Below are positions 23,600 to 38,500 of a DNA stretch of 64,000 bases, piece after piece (position 1 is the stretch's first letter; the number at the start of each line of letters is the position of its first letter). The DNA comes from Spirodela intermedia (lineage: Eukaryota; Streptophyta; Magnoliopsida; Alismatales; Araceae): the NCBI GenBank assembly GCA_902729315.2, contig LR746266.1, positions 4,598,759-4,662,758 of the forward strand, written 5' to 3'. A program made the translations under genes and the position numbers. Below the pieces are notes generated by a model. The model saw nothing but the letters and a program-made list of their open reading frames with translations. It did not search any database and was not told where the DNA came from.

Positions 23600-26500
23600 T
23601 TAATCGTCGTAGGAACTTAAAGCGGCGACGACAGACCCCGTCGTGGGGAGGGTTGACGATACGTCGGGAAGATCTTTCCATGAGGTGTTGACTTTGATGG
23701 ATGGGTACAGCCATGGCTTGACGGACTCCAAGAAGGCATCAGGATGGGAGGACAGAATGGCCTCCCAGTCGACTTGAACGCCTTGCGGGATGCTCCCCGA
23801 TACCTCCATGTTGGCTGCGAGGAGCAGCCCCAGCAGGACCACGTAGCCAACCACAGCGGTTCCTCTTGACAGCGGCATGAAATTGTACCTGCAGGTGATC
23901 AGATCAGATGCCGGCCCGTTGACTTTGTCAGACGGCTATCGCTCACGCGGGTGTTCCTGTTTTACCAGTAGTACGCCATCCTCAGAATGGCATCCCTCAC
24001 GGTCTCTAGAGCAGCCAGATCAGTTGACCCGTATATTTCACCGGAATAAGCGTTGCAAATGGCCTGCACATGCAGGAGATGAAAGTCAACAGGATGAGGA
24101 TTTCGAAGATCTGAGAGATGAGATGACTTGGTCGGAGCCCAAAAATCAAAAGAACAGAATGAATGAAGACTAAATAGCCAAACATCAAACATGGACTCGG
24201 TCGTGGAACCAAGAATCTGGTCTACTAGAATAATCTTTAAGGTTCGTGAATAAAGATCACGTTCATACGTTTGAAGGATACATTACAATAAGTTTCATCT
24301 TGAAAAAAAGAAACCGAAATTGAAAATTATGGAGAGGAAAAATGCTTTTGATAAGGAACTGATTTACGTCTCCCAGGATTCATCCTCTCAATTGGCACCT
24401 GAGGCCTGACAATTTCTTTGAAAAAAGATCAAATTTTTGCTCTTGCGTATTGTCATTATATTCTAATCAGTGAAAGATATTGAGTCCAGAAAATTTCCAA
24501 ATGAAGGTCGGATCTTGCAACATTGGTTAGTGCCACAAAATACATCAATTAAATCCTATTCGTGCATGGTTATTTGATAACTACGTAGCCAATGACTCTT
24601 CCCCTACATCACAGGACCTAGTATGAATCCACTTGAACCAAAGTAAGTGTCATTTATCCCCAAGAAAGCGAAATTCTGAACAGGAATTGCGACTTCACAT
24701 GAACAAAGATAATTCGTTTGAATGCTACAACATTAACCACGGTAAAATAATGCACAACTAAGTTCGTCAACTCCTAATCCCTAATAATAGATATCAAGAA
24801 TACAGACTCCAACAGCTTAGCATCCCTATTGAGGAGATCATGAGTATAACTGCCTCCTCATCATTGATACCAGCTGCAATAATAGCTTCAAACAACTTAC
24901 TCATCCAATATCCGAGGTTCCATCATTTTCCATTACCATCCTTAACAGAGAAATCTTTTCTGATTGCTTCACCAGTGAGATCTCCGATCCATTGTAAGCT
25001 ACTTTAATAGCCGAGGTATGACAAGCTCCCAGGGAAAAACAAGAAACCCAATCCATCTAACTGTTAAGAGTCCTCGCGAATTGGAGGCAATGACCAAAGT
25101 ACTGGTTAAATAATGAGCATACTAAATCTATGGGTATTGACTTTGAGAAAGCTGGCACGGAATCAGAGCTCCATTTTTTTTTTTTAATGAATTCGGCATC
25201 CTGAGAAAACCGTAGGAAGTCAAGTCAACAATCACAAGTGAGAGTATTCTATTAGAATAATCGTACAATGGAAGGGATGAGATAAATCCTGTGATAAAAG
25301 TTCGCCCGACTATACCACGAAACACCAAACGGTTTTGGACTAGGTAGCAAAAGTCCTTTAACACAAGTGACACGAAATCCTTATTGAGTGAGATTGCAAT
25401 GTAAATCATGCCACAAAAAGCCAGCCAAGCAGTTCCCAAGATGCTTGATCTTACCTCCCATGAACTCGTCATTTCTGTTTCGTACTGAATCCATCTGGAA
25501 GGTGTACAAGGTGTTCTAATTGCAAAATCAAATCCTCTTGTATCCCTGCATTTCATTCACAAAGTATCACAGACCTGGGAAAAAAAAGGTGACGCCTTCA
25601 CTGAGATCGAAAGTTCACTTTTACCCTACATTTTTTGAAGAGTGATCCTTGTCCCGTCGAGAAGCTTTCTGAAATGTTTCCAACGTATAAAGATTAGCGA
25701 TCATAAAAAATGTAGTACACTTATTACATAGCACGAGGAGGTAAGTACAAGAAGACAAAGGAGTCAAAGAATTGTCCTGAACGTAATTACCCGTCAAATG
25801 CAGTACTCTCACAACTCGTTGCCACCCAAAAGCTTTCACCAATAACACCATAAATATCAGAGCAAGATTTTGCATTTATTATCTGAAAATGGTAATCCCT
25901 TAAGATATTAGCTATAAAATTTAAGAAATTTGCAGTGTCATCAACCTTAACTTTTATAGAAAATGAGTTTTACAGCTGATAAAATCTAAAAAGATATATA
26001 ACTTTGCATAGATAATCCACGACTACACAACAATCTAAAACAGAGCACAACTACTAACACTGAAAGAAGAAACTAACATGGAATTTTTGCAAACTAGTAA
26101 GTGTCTAAATAAAAATTGACGTAATACGATTTAGGAATGAAACATAGGATAATGACAAATAATAAATGGACGCGTTTAAAGGGAAAAAAATTATCAGCGT
26201 AAATGTTCCACCATAATTTTTTTATTCGTTTTAAGATGGGATTTCGTAAATACAGTACATGTGAAAGTTTCTTGATAATGACCATTCTAGATCCAGTCAT
26301 GTGCTTCTAACTCTTATTTTTACTTTGTTCCCAGATTAAACATCGGATGGAGTGGTCTTTAAATGTTTCAGCTCACTGTACCAACCTTTTGCAGATCAGG
26401 TTTAGACAGATGAATAGGCTTATCCTCTGCATTGAATACGCACATGGTTTCCTTCATAACTGATTTTAAAATATCAAGTGCCCTGCATTCTTAGACAGAA

Positions 26501-29500
26501 ATGAGTTATTTTCCAAACGTCTATCCATCGATAAGAAAAAAAATTCCTCATACCTTTGATAATTTGGATAGTAGCGGACGACTTTTGCTTGTCCGAGAAG
26601 CATTGGTGTGTGAGACCCAAAACCAGAATTGAATTCCTCACTGAATACCAGAAATTGAGCCATTTTATTATCGGCAAAAGGAATAAGAAAATAAATCCAT
26701 GAATATAAAAGTAAATTGATATTGCCACATAATGTCAACCGTATTTACCTTAGTTTGTTAACCCAAACGACCGGGTCACAGGGCTCAGAAATCTGTCTCC
26801 ATTTAACTCCAATAGAATACACTTCTTGCCATGACATAGAGCGCCCTGGTCCTGATCTGTCTTCAGGGAAACTATGGGAAGATGCGGTTTCTGGGGAACC
26901 AGTGCTACTGCTGCATGCACCACCCCTGTTTTGGCTAGGAACACTGGACGAACTGATTTTCTCTTTCCTCCTCGTTTTTTTACCATTTTGTTTTCCATTT
27001 TTACTAGACAGCCTCCAGTCTGATTGAAGAGAACGCCAAATTTTTGAAACCTTCTGAGCAATCTCAATAGCAGCTAGTCCCGCCATTCGGTGCTGTTAAC
27101 ATATTTCTAGAAAAATCAATTACAAACAACTAAAATGATTTTTAATATATATAAAGTCATAATGATTCCATATCTCACTGCACTACAACGACTTCACGCA
27201 TTCTTAGAGTGAAAATCACACACAATTTCTATCACGTTACAGACCTCAATTCCTTCAAATTTACAGAAAATCTGTGACAACCTTTCACACTATTCATGGA
27301 TAGCAATGTCATTCACACGAATGCTACATATTTGCAAAGTGAAAATAGAATTGGACAACCCTTCAACATCATACTCTTCGATAACTAGGATTTTCGATAA
27401 AAATACGAAAACATTTGAAGACTACCAATCCTTAACTAATATCATGCAATCGAATTAACTTTATGAACAATTATTTTTTAAAACCATCATGAAACAAAAT
27501 TCATAGAAAACACCATCCTGAAAGATGGGAAAATCTGGGAAAAGTTGCACATAAAAAGTTCCTAGCAGAAGGTAGTGAAAAAAGAAACATTAGAGTTGCT
27601 TTAGGAGAGGATGAGCATGATAAAATCGAATATCATGCGAAAGCTATATGGAGAACTAGAAGCACCAGGTGCGAAAGCCTACTGACAGGACAAGGATATA
27701 GATTCGCTCTCGGATTAGATAGTAATTGATGAGGAAAAAGTTCTGAGACGTGCTAAGATTCTAGGGGATAAATGACTTTGCCATGAATAACACTTCAGCT
27801 GGTAGTGCTGTAGTCTAACCAAATTTGTTGTAAAGACAGTCTAGTGAAGTCATTAGATGAAGAAACGTTCATTATGAAATCCTCCACAGAGAAAACTCCG
27901 ATTTCCCTAACATAACATGGTTAAATCGGAACCCCAAAATGTATCTTTTGGGGTACGCATAGTTTCTTTTGGGACAGAGTAAACTCATTGATCTTATTCG
28001 ACACTGCAGAATGATCTATATGATTCGCCTCTTATTAAAACCCGATGGACAACAAATCACCAGGACTCATCTAATTCCATTTCGCCCGCTAGATACGGAT
28101 GTCATTAAAGTTCATGTCAATTCACAAGGTTGAAGAAGCAGATAAATAATTACTAACTTCCGGGGAGATCCTCAAAAACTTATTACAGAAATATAGGCCA
28201 TAAGCAGCAATTATTTACAGGCCGAAGATTTTTAGTAATACTGGCTAATGCAAAAAACATTCCAACTATTGCAAGTAAAGTGTCTGGAAAAGCCTGCAAA
28301 GTAACCCCAAAAAAATAAAGATCATCAGAATCTTTGATGTGGTAAGCAGACGGGTTTAAAACAGAGACTCAAGACCTTCAGAGGGTTATTAAATATCAAG
28401 AGAGCGATGGATTAAGAATCCAAGGTTTGGCAATAGACTGAAAATAAGAAACGCAGAGACAGATCATTATAAAGATCAAAACAGATATGATAATTATCCT
28501 TTCCTTTCTGTCATGTGACCATTATCTCAAAAAAAATGTTCATTAATACACTGAGATGATAAATCAGAATTTCAGAGGGAAAATTTCTTCTTTTACAAAC
28601 TACAAACCAAGGAAAGAAATGCAGTAACTTATCAAATCTGATTTCATCTGAAGGGGAATCCAACTGTTGTTACTTGGAATCAGATGATCCATATTTAGAT
28701 TGGCTAGTCCAACTTTGGCGCAATCCCTGAGAATTAGAAAAGAGACCACATCAAGTAGAACTGGACGATCTTCTGGCTGATCTAGCTGACCACCTTTTAA
28801 TTGGAATGACCGGTTTTTCACAGTTCCGCTGCCACACAAGGAACAAGATCGAAAGAAAGGAGGAAAAAAATCGAACTCCTGAAATCTGTCAACTACTGCC
28901 ACTGGGTGCTGCCAGAAGCCATCGCATAAAATATGCATTCCCACCCAAAAACTCCTTCCGTCAATGCAATGAACTGACAGATTATTCTTTGCACATTCGA
29001 TTAACATTATATGACCGTTCATACTGCAGGAAAGAATGTATAATTAGGAGTTCGGTTTTTGGTTCTTTTCCTAGTCTGTCAGTTTCCTACTTGTTAGGTA
29101 GTTTCCTTGTTTTGTGAGCCTGATACTCGTATATAACAGTCATCTCTGATGTGAATACGAGTTGAGTCTTTCCTCCGCATATCTTCCCAGGGTCTATCAA
29201 GAGTGTCAATAATAGATCTCACCCTCTTGATCTCATCGTGATTGGTGCTGTTTAATATGTTGCACTATCGTGACATGGGCTTGACCACTGTTCCTCGACT
29301 GCTCTTTTTTCTGTCCCCATTCTTAACTCAGAGGTCTCCAATGAAGCTTCCAGCACCATTCACGAGAATGACATGCCTCCTTTAGTAAGGGCACAAAGGG
29401 TATCCTTATGGTCGCGATTCTAGGGCTTCATTTGTATGGAGTTTCCACTTCTATCAACCCGTGCTCTCTCTACGTGTGTGGTTGAATTATTGCCACGTCC

Positions 29501-32500
29501 AGCCACCATTGCCGATACCTTGTGCTTCGAGCATCAGGCTTCTGATTTCCTCTCCTCGAATCACTGCCCCCACCTCATTAAAGCAGAGAACCTCCTCTTT
29601 GCTGAGAATATGAATTCTTACTTGATCAGATTCTGGATTGAGTCTTTAAAAAAAATCATAGACTCTGTTTTGCTCAATTAAATCTTTTAGGATAGCTACA
29701 TCCTCATGACATTTTGTTTTAATTACCCTATAATGGTCAACTTATTGCCACAAAACTTTCAACTGATTTGCATAGTCCGTAACTGTTCTCCTTCCCTGTT
29801 TTGCAGCCATTGTCTTCACCTTTTACTTCATAGACTTGAACTGCATCTATAGCTTTAGAATATGTCTGTTGGATTGCATCCCAGATATCCTTGGTTATAG
29901 CCAAGAACATAAATGTGTCACTAATCTCAGGAGCCATTGAATTCCATAACCATGCCATAATCATGGAATCTTCTTCATCTCATGCCTCAAACCTAGGATC
30001 ATCTGGTTTTGCCCCTGTATCTGTGAGATGGCTGATCTTCTCCTTCCCTTTCAGCACAGTGCAAACATATTGGGACCACTTCAGGATTTTTTTTCTGTCT
30101 AGTCTATATGCAGCTTGAACGCCCGGCAATTCTCCAGATTCCTGAAACCGTACAAACCCCTCATATTGTGTTGTAGCGGTCATCTCTACAATTTCTGACA
30201 TCTATAGAAAAACTGAAAGCTACTTGCAGTGAAAGGATTGGTGTTGTTAGAAAAACAGATTTGGTGACAGCAATCAAGGCTGAAAGGATCAACAATGAAG
30301 GTCGATGATCAAAAAAGTGTTTTGCAAACAAGAGTAGGGAATCTCAACCTACTGTGATTGCTGACAACGAAATCAATGGCAACCCTAGGCTGCAAAAGAG
30401 AAGAAAAACGTCACGATCCAGGTGTTCATGTGGCAGCAAACCCTAGATCCTCTGGAAGCCAGAGAATACAATCTGGCTCTGATTCCATGTCGTGAACAGT
30501 GCAAACTCAACTCGTATTCACATCACAGATGACTGTTGTGCACATGTACAGACCACAAAACAAGGAAACTGCCTAAAAACTAGGAAACCAACAAACTCAG
30601 ACGGTATAACTAAGAATCGAACTCCAAATTATGTGTTCTGTCCAACACATACTTTGTCAATCCCTTTCTCTTTTTAGCATGAATTGGGGCCTTCCCTTGA
30701 ATCACCTCCAAGGACCTTGAAATAAAAAAAAAGGAAAAGGAAGAGTGTCCACAGGGACATTCAACCTGAAACTCCCATGCAAGAAGTATAATTGCCTTTA
30801 ATAGGCAGTACAAAGAAATGTATGACAGCAGCAAGTTTACGCCACATTACCTGACGCCTATTTGACAAGAAACCTGGACAATTGTATTGAATTTTCTGGC
30901 CAACCAAATCAGCTGCTTGTAGTAGAATACTCTTATGCTTAGTAATGATAAAATCTTGCTTTCTAAGGCGACCCTTTTTCAAAGTTTCCGCAAGAGGAGT
31001 TTGCCTGAAAACTCTTTCACACACATACTTGGGATGCAATCTCTTGCACCAGTACTCCTGAAATTTGGAACGAAGATATATGAGAATTCGAAACATAGAT
31101 GTGCATTAACATCATGAAGAAATTCCTTAGCTGAATGATTAATTTACTACAATTATAAATAAAATATTCCAATATTCCATCAACATAATATAAGACACCG
31201 TACAACTACCACATTAGTAATGCCCTGTACAATCCTCTCAAACCAACACCCCTTGAGACCACATGCAATCTGCCATTTTCCAAAGATAAATATTCAAAGA
31301 AATGGAAAATATATGGCTCCGAATGCATATTGCTTTCCAAGTAAAGATTTTGGTTTGAAAGGGGAATAGGATCCCATCTTCCACGCACTGTCTTTCCTCA
31401 TGTAAAACTACACTGGAGCATTAACTACATGATCCTCACCTACGAAATCAAATTTCGACTGTCCAAAATACAAGATCCTAATCAAATATTCGACCAGATT
31501 TTTAAAAAAAATCCAACCCTTTTCTGACAGAGGTTCTGTGTTCCGGGTTTCTTCCATTCTACCAACATCATGCTCGATTTTTTCGTCCAAGATTCCATCA
31601 TCCTTGAGCCAGAGCATAATTCAAACCACAGATATATTTGTGGTTCCCATACTTGAAGCATAGTTTACCAGTGACAAGAAGCAACAACAAAAACACAAAT
31701 GATAAGCCAAAAGAAGAAGCATTAATCGGGCTGAAGCAAAGCCAATTTGCAAGCCTATAAGAAGACTAAGAGGACTAGGGTTTTATAATTCAAATTGCCA
31801 AGCACAACTAGTAGACACTGGGCCAAATTACGCCCCAAGAGAAAAGAAGTGCTAAAATTAACAGCTTGAATAATAGTTTCACAACACTAAGAAATGGGTT
31901 AAACAACTGCACAACGGCAATTTATCATGAAACACAATAATTTTGATAACAAAACCCAAAAGAAGTTACTTCATGACTGCTGAAGACTGCTCTCGTACTG
32001 TAGCTGTCAATGGATTATTGAGGATCATTGACCCAATAATTCATTATCGGACTTTTCTCCTCGTTCTTCCCATTTTATCCATATTCTCATGTGCTATGCA
32101 TGGGTACTGTTTACTCTTATGGGATGAACAAATGCCCCAATCCAGTAGTGCGCTTTGTGTGACTTCTCCTCTACGAACCCTATTGTTCTCCCTTATATTC
32201 TATCCCTCCTCTTCAAATTCTTATTAATCATCACTCACAAAAGAAGTATTTTATTTTTAGATTTCCATTCTTTGATGAAATCACCAAGAAATTGAACGGA
32301 ACCAGAGAAGATAAAGCCGATAAAGGGATAGATACAGCAGTAGGGATACGGGAATAAAAACAATAGACTATGGGCAAAGGGAAGAGAAAAACACTCCCTG
32401 CAAATAATGCCTTGTAGGCACAGCTTCAGAACTTTGACGACAGAGAGACAAGATATTTTGGTCACTAACTGAAAATTCTAATGAATCCCTAAGCCATGAT

Positions 32501-35500
32501 AATCATAAATCCTTCAACTATTACAAGATCTCTACACCTTCATCCCCATGTAGGTCAAAAGCATGTGAAGGGTTCTCAGAACATGCATTCCAAGGGTGCT
32601 ACTACGTACAATGGTATCTGACTTGACATTGAATCCTGCAAAATCCACTGTGCAACTAAGTAGAAAAAGATTACATTTTAGTACCTTAAATATAGGATCA
32701 ATGTCACCATCAATATCGAACCAGCAGAACTCAGAGTTGGCCCTGGAGGCAGTATATAAAACAATTTCCTTCTGCATTAAATTTCAAATTACATTTCCCA
32801 GTGTCAGACGCTTGCCTGAGAAATTGAATAAAGACAAGATGACAGGAATAAGAAAAGAAAATTTAAGGCCTTTAGACTTCTAAAGATATTACACATTAAC
32901 AGAGAAAAAAAATATTCCAAGAGACAGATGAAATTTAGTGCAAGAACATCATTAATTGAAGCAAGCAGAAATGTCCTTATGATTATCCTTATGACTAAAA
33001 TTCAGAATCTAAACCAAGCAGAAATGGCCTATTCAATTATGGACAGTCAAGAAGAGAGACAAAGCACGGACTTACGGGGACCTGCAGCTACCTAAATGCC
33101 ACTGCTTTACAGGACTACAACCATGGAACATTATGGAGTGATGTAAATCTTTACAACCTGGTGAAAATATCCTTTAAAAATAAAACAGATGACATAAAAA
33201 AGACAAAATCGACCACTACATCTGCCATCATTGAATCGGTCCATCCTACCTGCCAAGGGTCCAAACCCTGAAATATGCCTTTCATGGAAAATTTCCCGAA
33301 ACAACAAAGATATGGCTATCACAAATAACGTTGATAGACACCACAGTGAAAAGAAGAAAATGGTAGGTTTGGAAAAGCACCATCTCTCTGCTGCCATTGA
33401 ATTAGGACAAGGTCCCATAAATTTCACACCAACTTTCGTGTCTTCTTTCCATTTTTTATTTTATATAGAAAGATAGAAAAATAGAAGAAAGATAAACAAA
33501 AAATTCAGAGAGAACCCCACCTGAACACATTTTTTTCTGATCAGCTAAAGGAAGTAAGAATCTAAAACAATGACAACTTACTCAAGAATTCCGAGATGGT
33601 GTCTCCTTAAAGTTCCAAGATTTTGGCCAGAATATATATTTGTTTCTAATCCTATAACTCAGTTCTGAACGGTAAACCCCCTGGCCCAAATTTTGAAAGT
33701 GGATGATACCGAAAACATGTTGAATTTTAAACGAGGAATACAAATATATATGAACACTCTTGATACAATATTTTCATGGTCTATACCAAAAAAGTGGCAG
33801 GCCATTCTACAAACCATGCTCCCTGAAGTTTGCATAATAAAGTCCATAACAAAGTACCTTGTCATCTAATGAGGTGGCTCTTCCTTACAGTACTTACTAT
33901 CAATACCAGTCGTTATACAGCTCCAATGTTATCCCAAGCATCAGCCATTGGGTGTCTACTCTATGCAGATGTGTTTCCAAAAGTTGTAAGAAAAATGAAC
34001 ATCCAAGAAACAAATGCTCTAACGATTCATCCTCCCCACAAATGGTACGTAATGGATCTGTTGAAGGATACAAGGAAATTGGCATTTAAGCCAGCTAGCA
34101 TACCCATTGATCCGAATCTCAAATTCTGTATGGTAGAGGAAGAGACTTTTGTCGACCTTGAGATGTATAAACGTCTCATTGGTTGACTACTCTATCTGAC
34201 ACCTACAAGATACCTCTTATGTAGTAGCTATATTGAGAGAATGTATGCATCCGCCAAAAGAATCTCATCTACATACGGCTATCAAGTACTACATTACTTG
34301 AAAGGCACACCGAACAGAGGAGTTCTCTTCACAGGAAGTGGGAAGTAGAGATTGAAATATTTACGGATATAGACCATGCAAGATCAACGATTAACCAAAG
34401 ATCGGCTTCTAGATATCTCACATTCATTGTAGGCAACCTTGTTACATGGAGGAGTAAGAAATAGAATGTGATTACCCATTCAAGTATTGAAGCTAAATTC
34501 AGAGAACTTGCCCATGGTGTGTGTGAATTACTTTGGGTAAAGATCTTACTTGATGAGCTAAATCTCTCTAACTGGTTCTATGAAGCTTTACTACAACAAT
34601 AAGTCAACAATTAATATTGTGCATAATCTAGTACAACATGATCGTACTAAGCACGTGGAGGCTGGTCATCATTTCATCAAAAAAACGTTGGAAGCAAATT
34701 TGATTTGTATGTCATATATCTCTACGCACAATCAGCTGGCAGACATGCTTACCAAGGGTATCTCTCGCACACAACTACAGAAGATTATCCTTAAGCTGGG
34801 AATGGATGACATCTACTCGCCAGCTTGATGATAGCTGTATCTAGAACCTTCCAAGGACTGGTATAAATACCAGACAATTCCCCTTTGTAAATAATCATTT
34901 CGAAAAAAAATAACATTTTCTCCATGGGTGCAAGGGTGGTCTTTCCAGTGCACCAAACCTAGTTTGATCGTCAACATTTCAAGAGAAAAGGAAAAAGTAA
35001 AATTTGAGAATGTAATGACGAGGGAAAAGCCACCACAAGAAAACAGAACTTTATAAGATATATTAGAAAACTGAAGCTACGCATCAATTTACCTGATAAA
35101 ATGCCATACATTGTAGTACAAACTTTTCTACAGAGTCAAGTTCCAGATCCAGGACAGCATCATAGTCTTTCACCTGACAAAGACAAGTAAGAAGATATCA
35201 AATGGATATTTCTAGTTAGTAAAACCTTTCGGTGATATAACTTGAATTCATGATGAGAGTTTTTTATCGAGGAAAATTGACACCATGTTCAGAGTTTCTT
35301 TCTACAAAATCCATGTGCTACTTTTGTTCAAACTTTATCATCCCCTCAAAAAACATATAAGGTTGCTTCACTAAAAGAGACCATGTGATCGGATACCTTA
35401 ACTTTAAATACCATGTAAGACTGGACTAAAAATGTAAAAATTCAGCAGCCAACTATCACCAGATAAAGAGGATTCCATGTTAAAAAACTAGTAGTTTCTT

Positions 35501-38500
35501 CCAAAAAAACAGGAAAATTGCCATCATTATTTCTCGTAACTATGCAGCATCTATCATTACATTTTCCCATCATTCCTGCACTAGATCACATACACAACCA
35601 AGAACATGCCCGAGATGCCTAAGAATGTTTATCGAAACCATACAGAAATCCCTCAATTATTCATCAAGCCAAGCAGAGGCCAGGGTGCTTCTGTAGGCAA
35701 ATTAAATTAGGAAAGGGGTAAAAAATCAAGGAAGGATATGAAATACCGCATTTCTATATTCACCGATGGCATGGTAACAAGAGGCACGTAAGTACAAGCA
35801 TTCGATGTTCGAACTTTCTACGCTCAACCCAGCAGATAGATCATTAATAGCATTCCTGCATGACACAATGCAACTTCATATCTGCACAGTAATTTTTCAA
35901 ATATAAAACTAGAAAAGATAAATATTAACCAAATGAGAAAAGACATCAGTCCACAACCTAAAAATTTAGAGAGAACTGAAAGCTTCTGGTGAGCCCCAGA
36001 CCCCGTAATTGTATAAAGGACAATGGAGAGCCCTAGAATTCTCTAAAAAGACAATTATAATCCCAATTCCCAATATTATATTCGCTAAAAAAGAGTAGCA
36101 CAACCAAACAGAGTCGTTCTTCATTGGACTTGATGTGATCTCCCCAGAAATAATTGTAAGGAAAATTTTGGTTTCAAACACTACTTTGATCAACAAGACA
36201 TGCTAAAGTGGCATAAATGATCCGCTTCCCTAGTTCAGACACTGATTCACATTTTTTTAGGGCTTGTCGGAATGCTTCCGAATTAAACTTCTGCTTTGAA
36301 ACCACACCAACAAATTAATACACCAAAGATCTCAATTTAAACTTCAGGGTCATTCAGGGCATGCGTACAGAGACATCTATGCTCTACAAGAACGTAGAGT
36401 AATCAAGTCAAATATGAATAACTGTTATCTCTCTATATCAGATTTTTTACCCTAACTTAATGTTGATTCCGATTATTGAAAGCCAAGTACTGATGTCAGC
36501 ACATGCCCACATTACAGAGGAGTCAGGAGATCAAACAAGATTCATTTTAAAAACGCAGCTGCAGGCACAAACATACAAAGGAGATTAATGAGAGTGAAAA
36601 TCAGTGAAAAGCATTGAGGAGAGAAAATAATGCTTGACGAACTTGCAAGCCATCACCTTCCTGTTGTTTATCATTATCCTCAATGTCGACACTCCTACCC
36701 CTTATACACAGTAAGCAGTCGACATACCCAACAGCTTTATTAAACTATGATCGCCCTACATTCCAATATTCAACAGATGCAACCATATAACTCTTCAGAA
36801 TTGCAAGTGTTAAGTCCTAGTTGCGTCCCAATAACCGCAAGGTATTCAGTACAACGTCTATCAAATAACAATGAGGCAATTGACGTAGCCCAGAAACTGC
36901 TGTCAAATGAGGAATGGAAGGTTTTTGACCCAGGTGGAGAAAGTAATAAGATCTGCATCGAAAAGGCTAAAAATACAATAGAATCAAGTGCAATGAAGTT
37001 TTAGACCATCTCAGATGAATCAGAGACTCAAGAGACGTGAAGACTATCTTCTGCCCAAATTCAGCTTCAAATGGTCCACTAAGAGATTTGGTCACATGTT
37101 TAGTGAACCTAAATCCTACAATTTGCACATTTTATTCATGTAAAATTTCCCTTATTCTGTTTAGAGCGTTCCTATTTCTTAGGGGCCTTCTAACAGAATC
37201 CTCCGTTTTCATAGGAAGGCGTATTTTGTTTTCTTCTCCCTATTTTCTAAGATCTTAACCGATTCCCCCCTTTATAGGTTAGTTATAACGAATTTTCAGC
37301 CTATAAATAGGTCCCCCCTTGTAGCCCCAAGGAGGCACGTTTTTATGAATCAATTTTTTCGAGCTCCCTTCCTTTTTGGAGGTTCTCCCCTTCTACTGGT
37401 GGATTCCAATATCCCTGTGGACTCAGGGAGCCATTTTTGATCTTGTGGACTCAAGAGGCGAAATCGCTTCATTCTGTGGATTCAGGGAAAGGAGTTTTCA
37501 ACCAAGACACGTTCCTTTCAGATTCAAGGTCATGATTTTGCTTTCAGAATATACAACCACAGCTGAAACGTGATCAGGTTATCAATTCTTCAAATTTCTG
37601 TTACGTCAGCAATCAGGCACAACAGTCCAAAAGATGGGATAAAGTCTAACAGAGGCAACAGAAAAGGAGTCGCTTCAATTTTTACATATGTAATTCGCCA
37701 TATCTTTGTCCATCAAAGAAAAAATAGTTATGACTAGCTCGATGGATAGAAAATATGTTACCTATGTTGGCCCATTCCATGGAGGAGTAATCCGCGGAGA
37801 TGATACGCCTTGGCAAACCTAAAGATTATGGCATATGAAAAACAACAAAAGAATATGAGTCAACCAATCATCGTTGCAGAATAGATCTTGAGAACAAAGA
37901 TCCCCCATATAAATACCTTCCGTTAAAATGCAGGGCTTGCTTAAGGCACTGCAATGCCTTATCTGAATTTGCTAAATCTTGGTAAAACTACAGCACATGT
38001 TGGTTAAACTTCAGTCATATTCCCAGGAAGTCCATAGAGAATTCATGGACGAATCATTTATCCAAATGTTATTTTGCTACTGAATAAAAATTCAACAAAT
38101 GGGTAGAAGAATCCTTAAAACATGAGAAATATAGCGACAATCATAGCAAAGACAGAAATATTTGGAACACATATTAAGAGAAAATTAAATAAAAAAAATC
38201 ACTGCCATGTACGGCCACCCAATCACCAGGCATCAAATGTTCTCAGTACACAGGTTCTATCATGCAGAGCAAACTTTCTTAATGAATACGAAAGCAATTA
38301 GAGATATGGATTAACATGAATTAAACAAGCACTATGCAGTTTAGAACATGCTCTTGAAACTTACGTTCACTTCTATATTACTGTTAAAAGATGAGATATA
38401 ATATCTAAAACTGATTGTTGGGCTTCAAAGCGAAATTTAAACAAGAATGCAGTTTCATGAAAAGGATGAAAGGGTAGATGCTTCAGCATCGTTCACCAAA

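Noticed and set aside
23600-23878. 92-aa secreted peptide starting MPLSRGTAVVGYVV
   Set aside because: It looks like a signal peptide plus a short mature chain, but it is the last exon of SRFR1. The upstream exon (24063-23966) joins in phase and the family has the same hydrophobic C-terminal segment.
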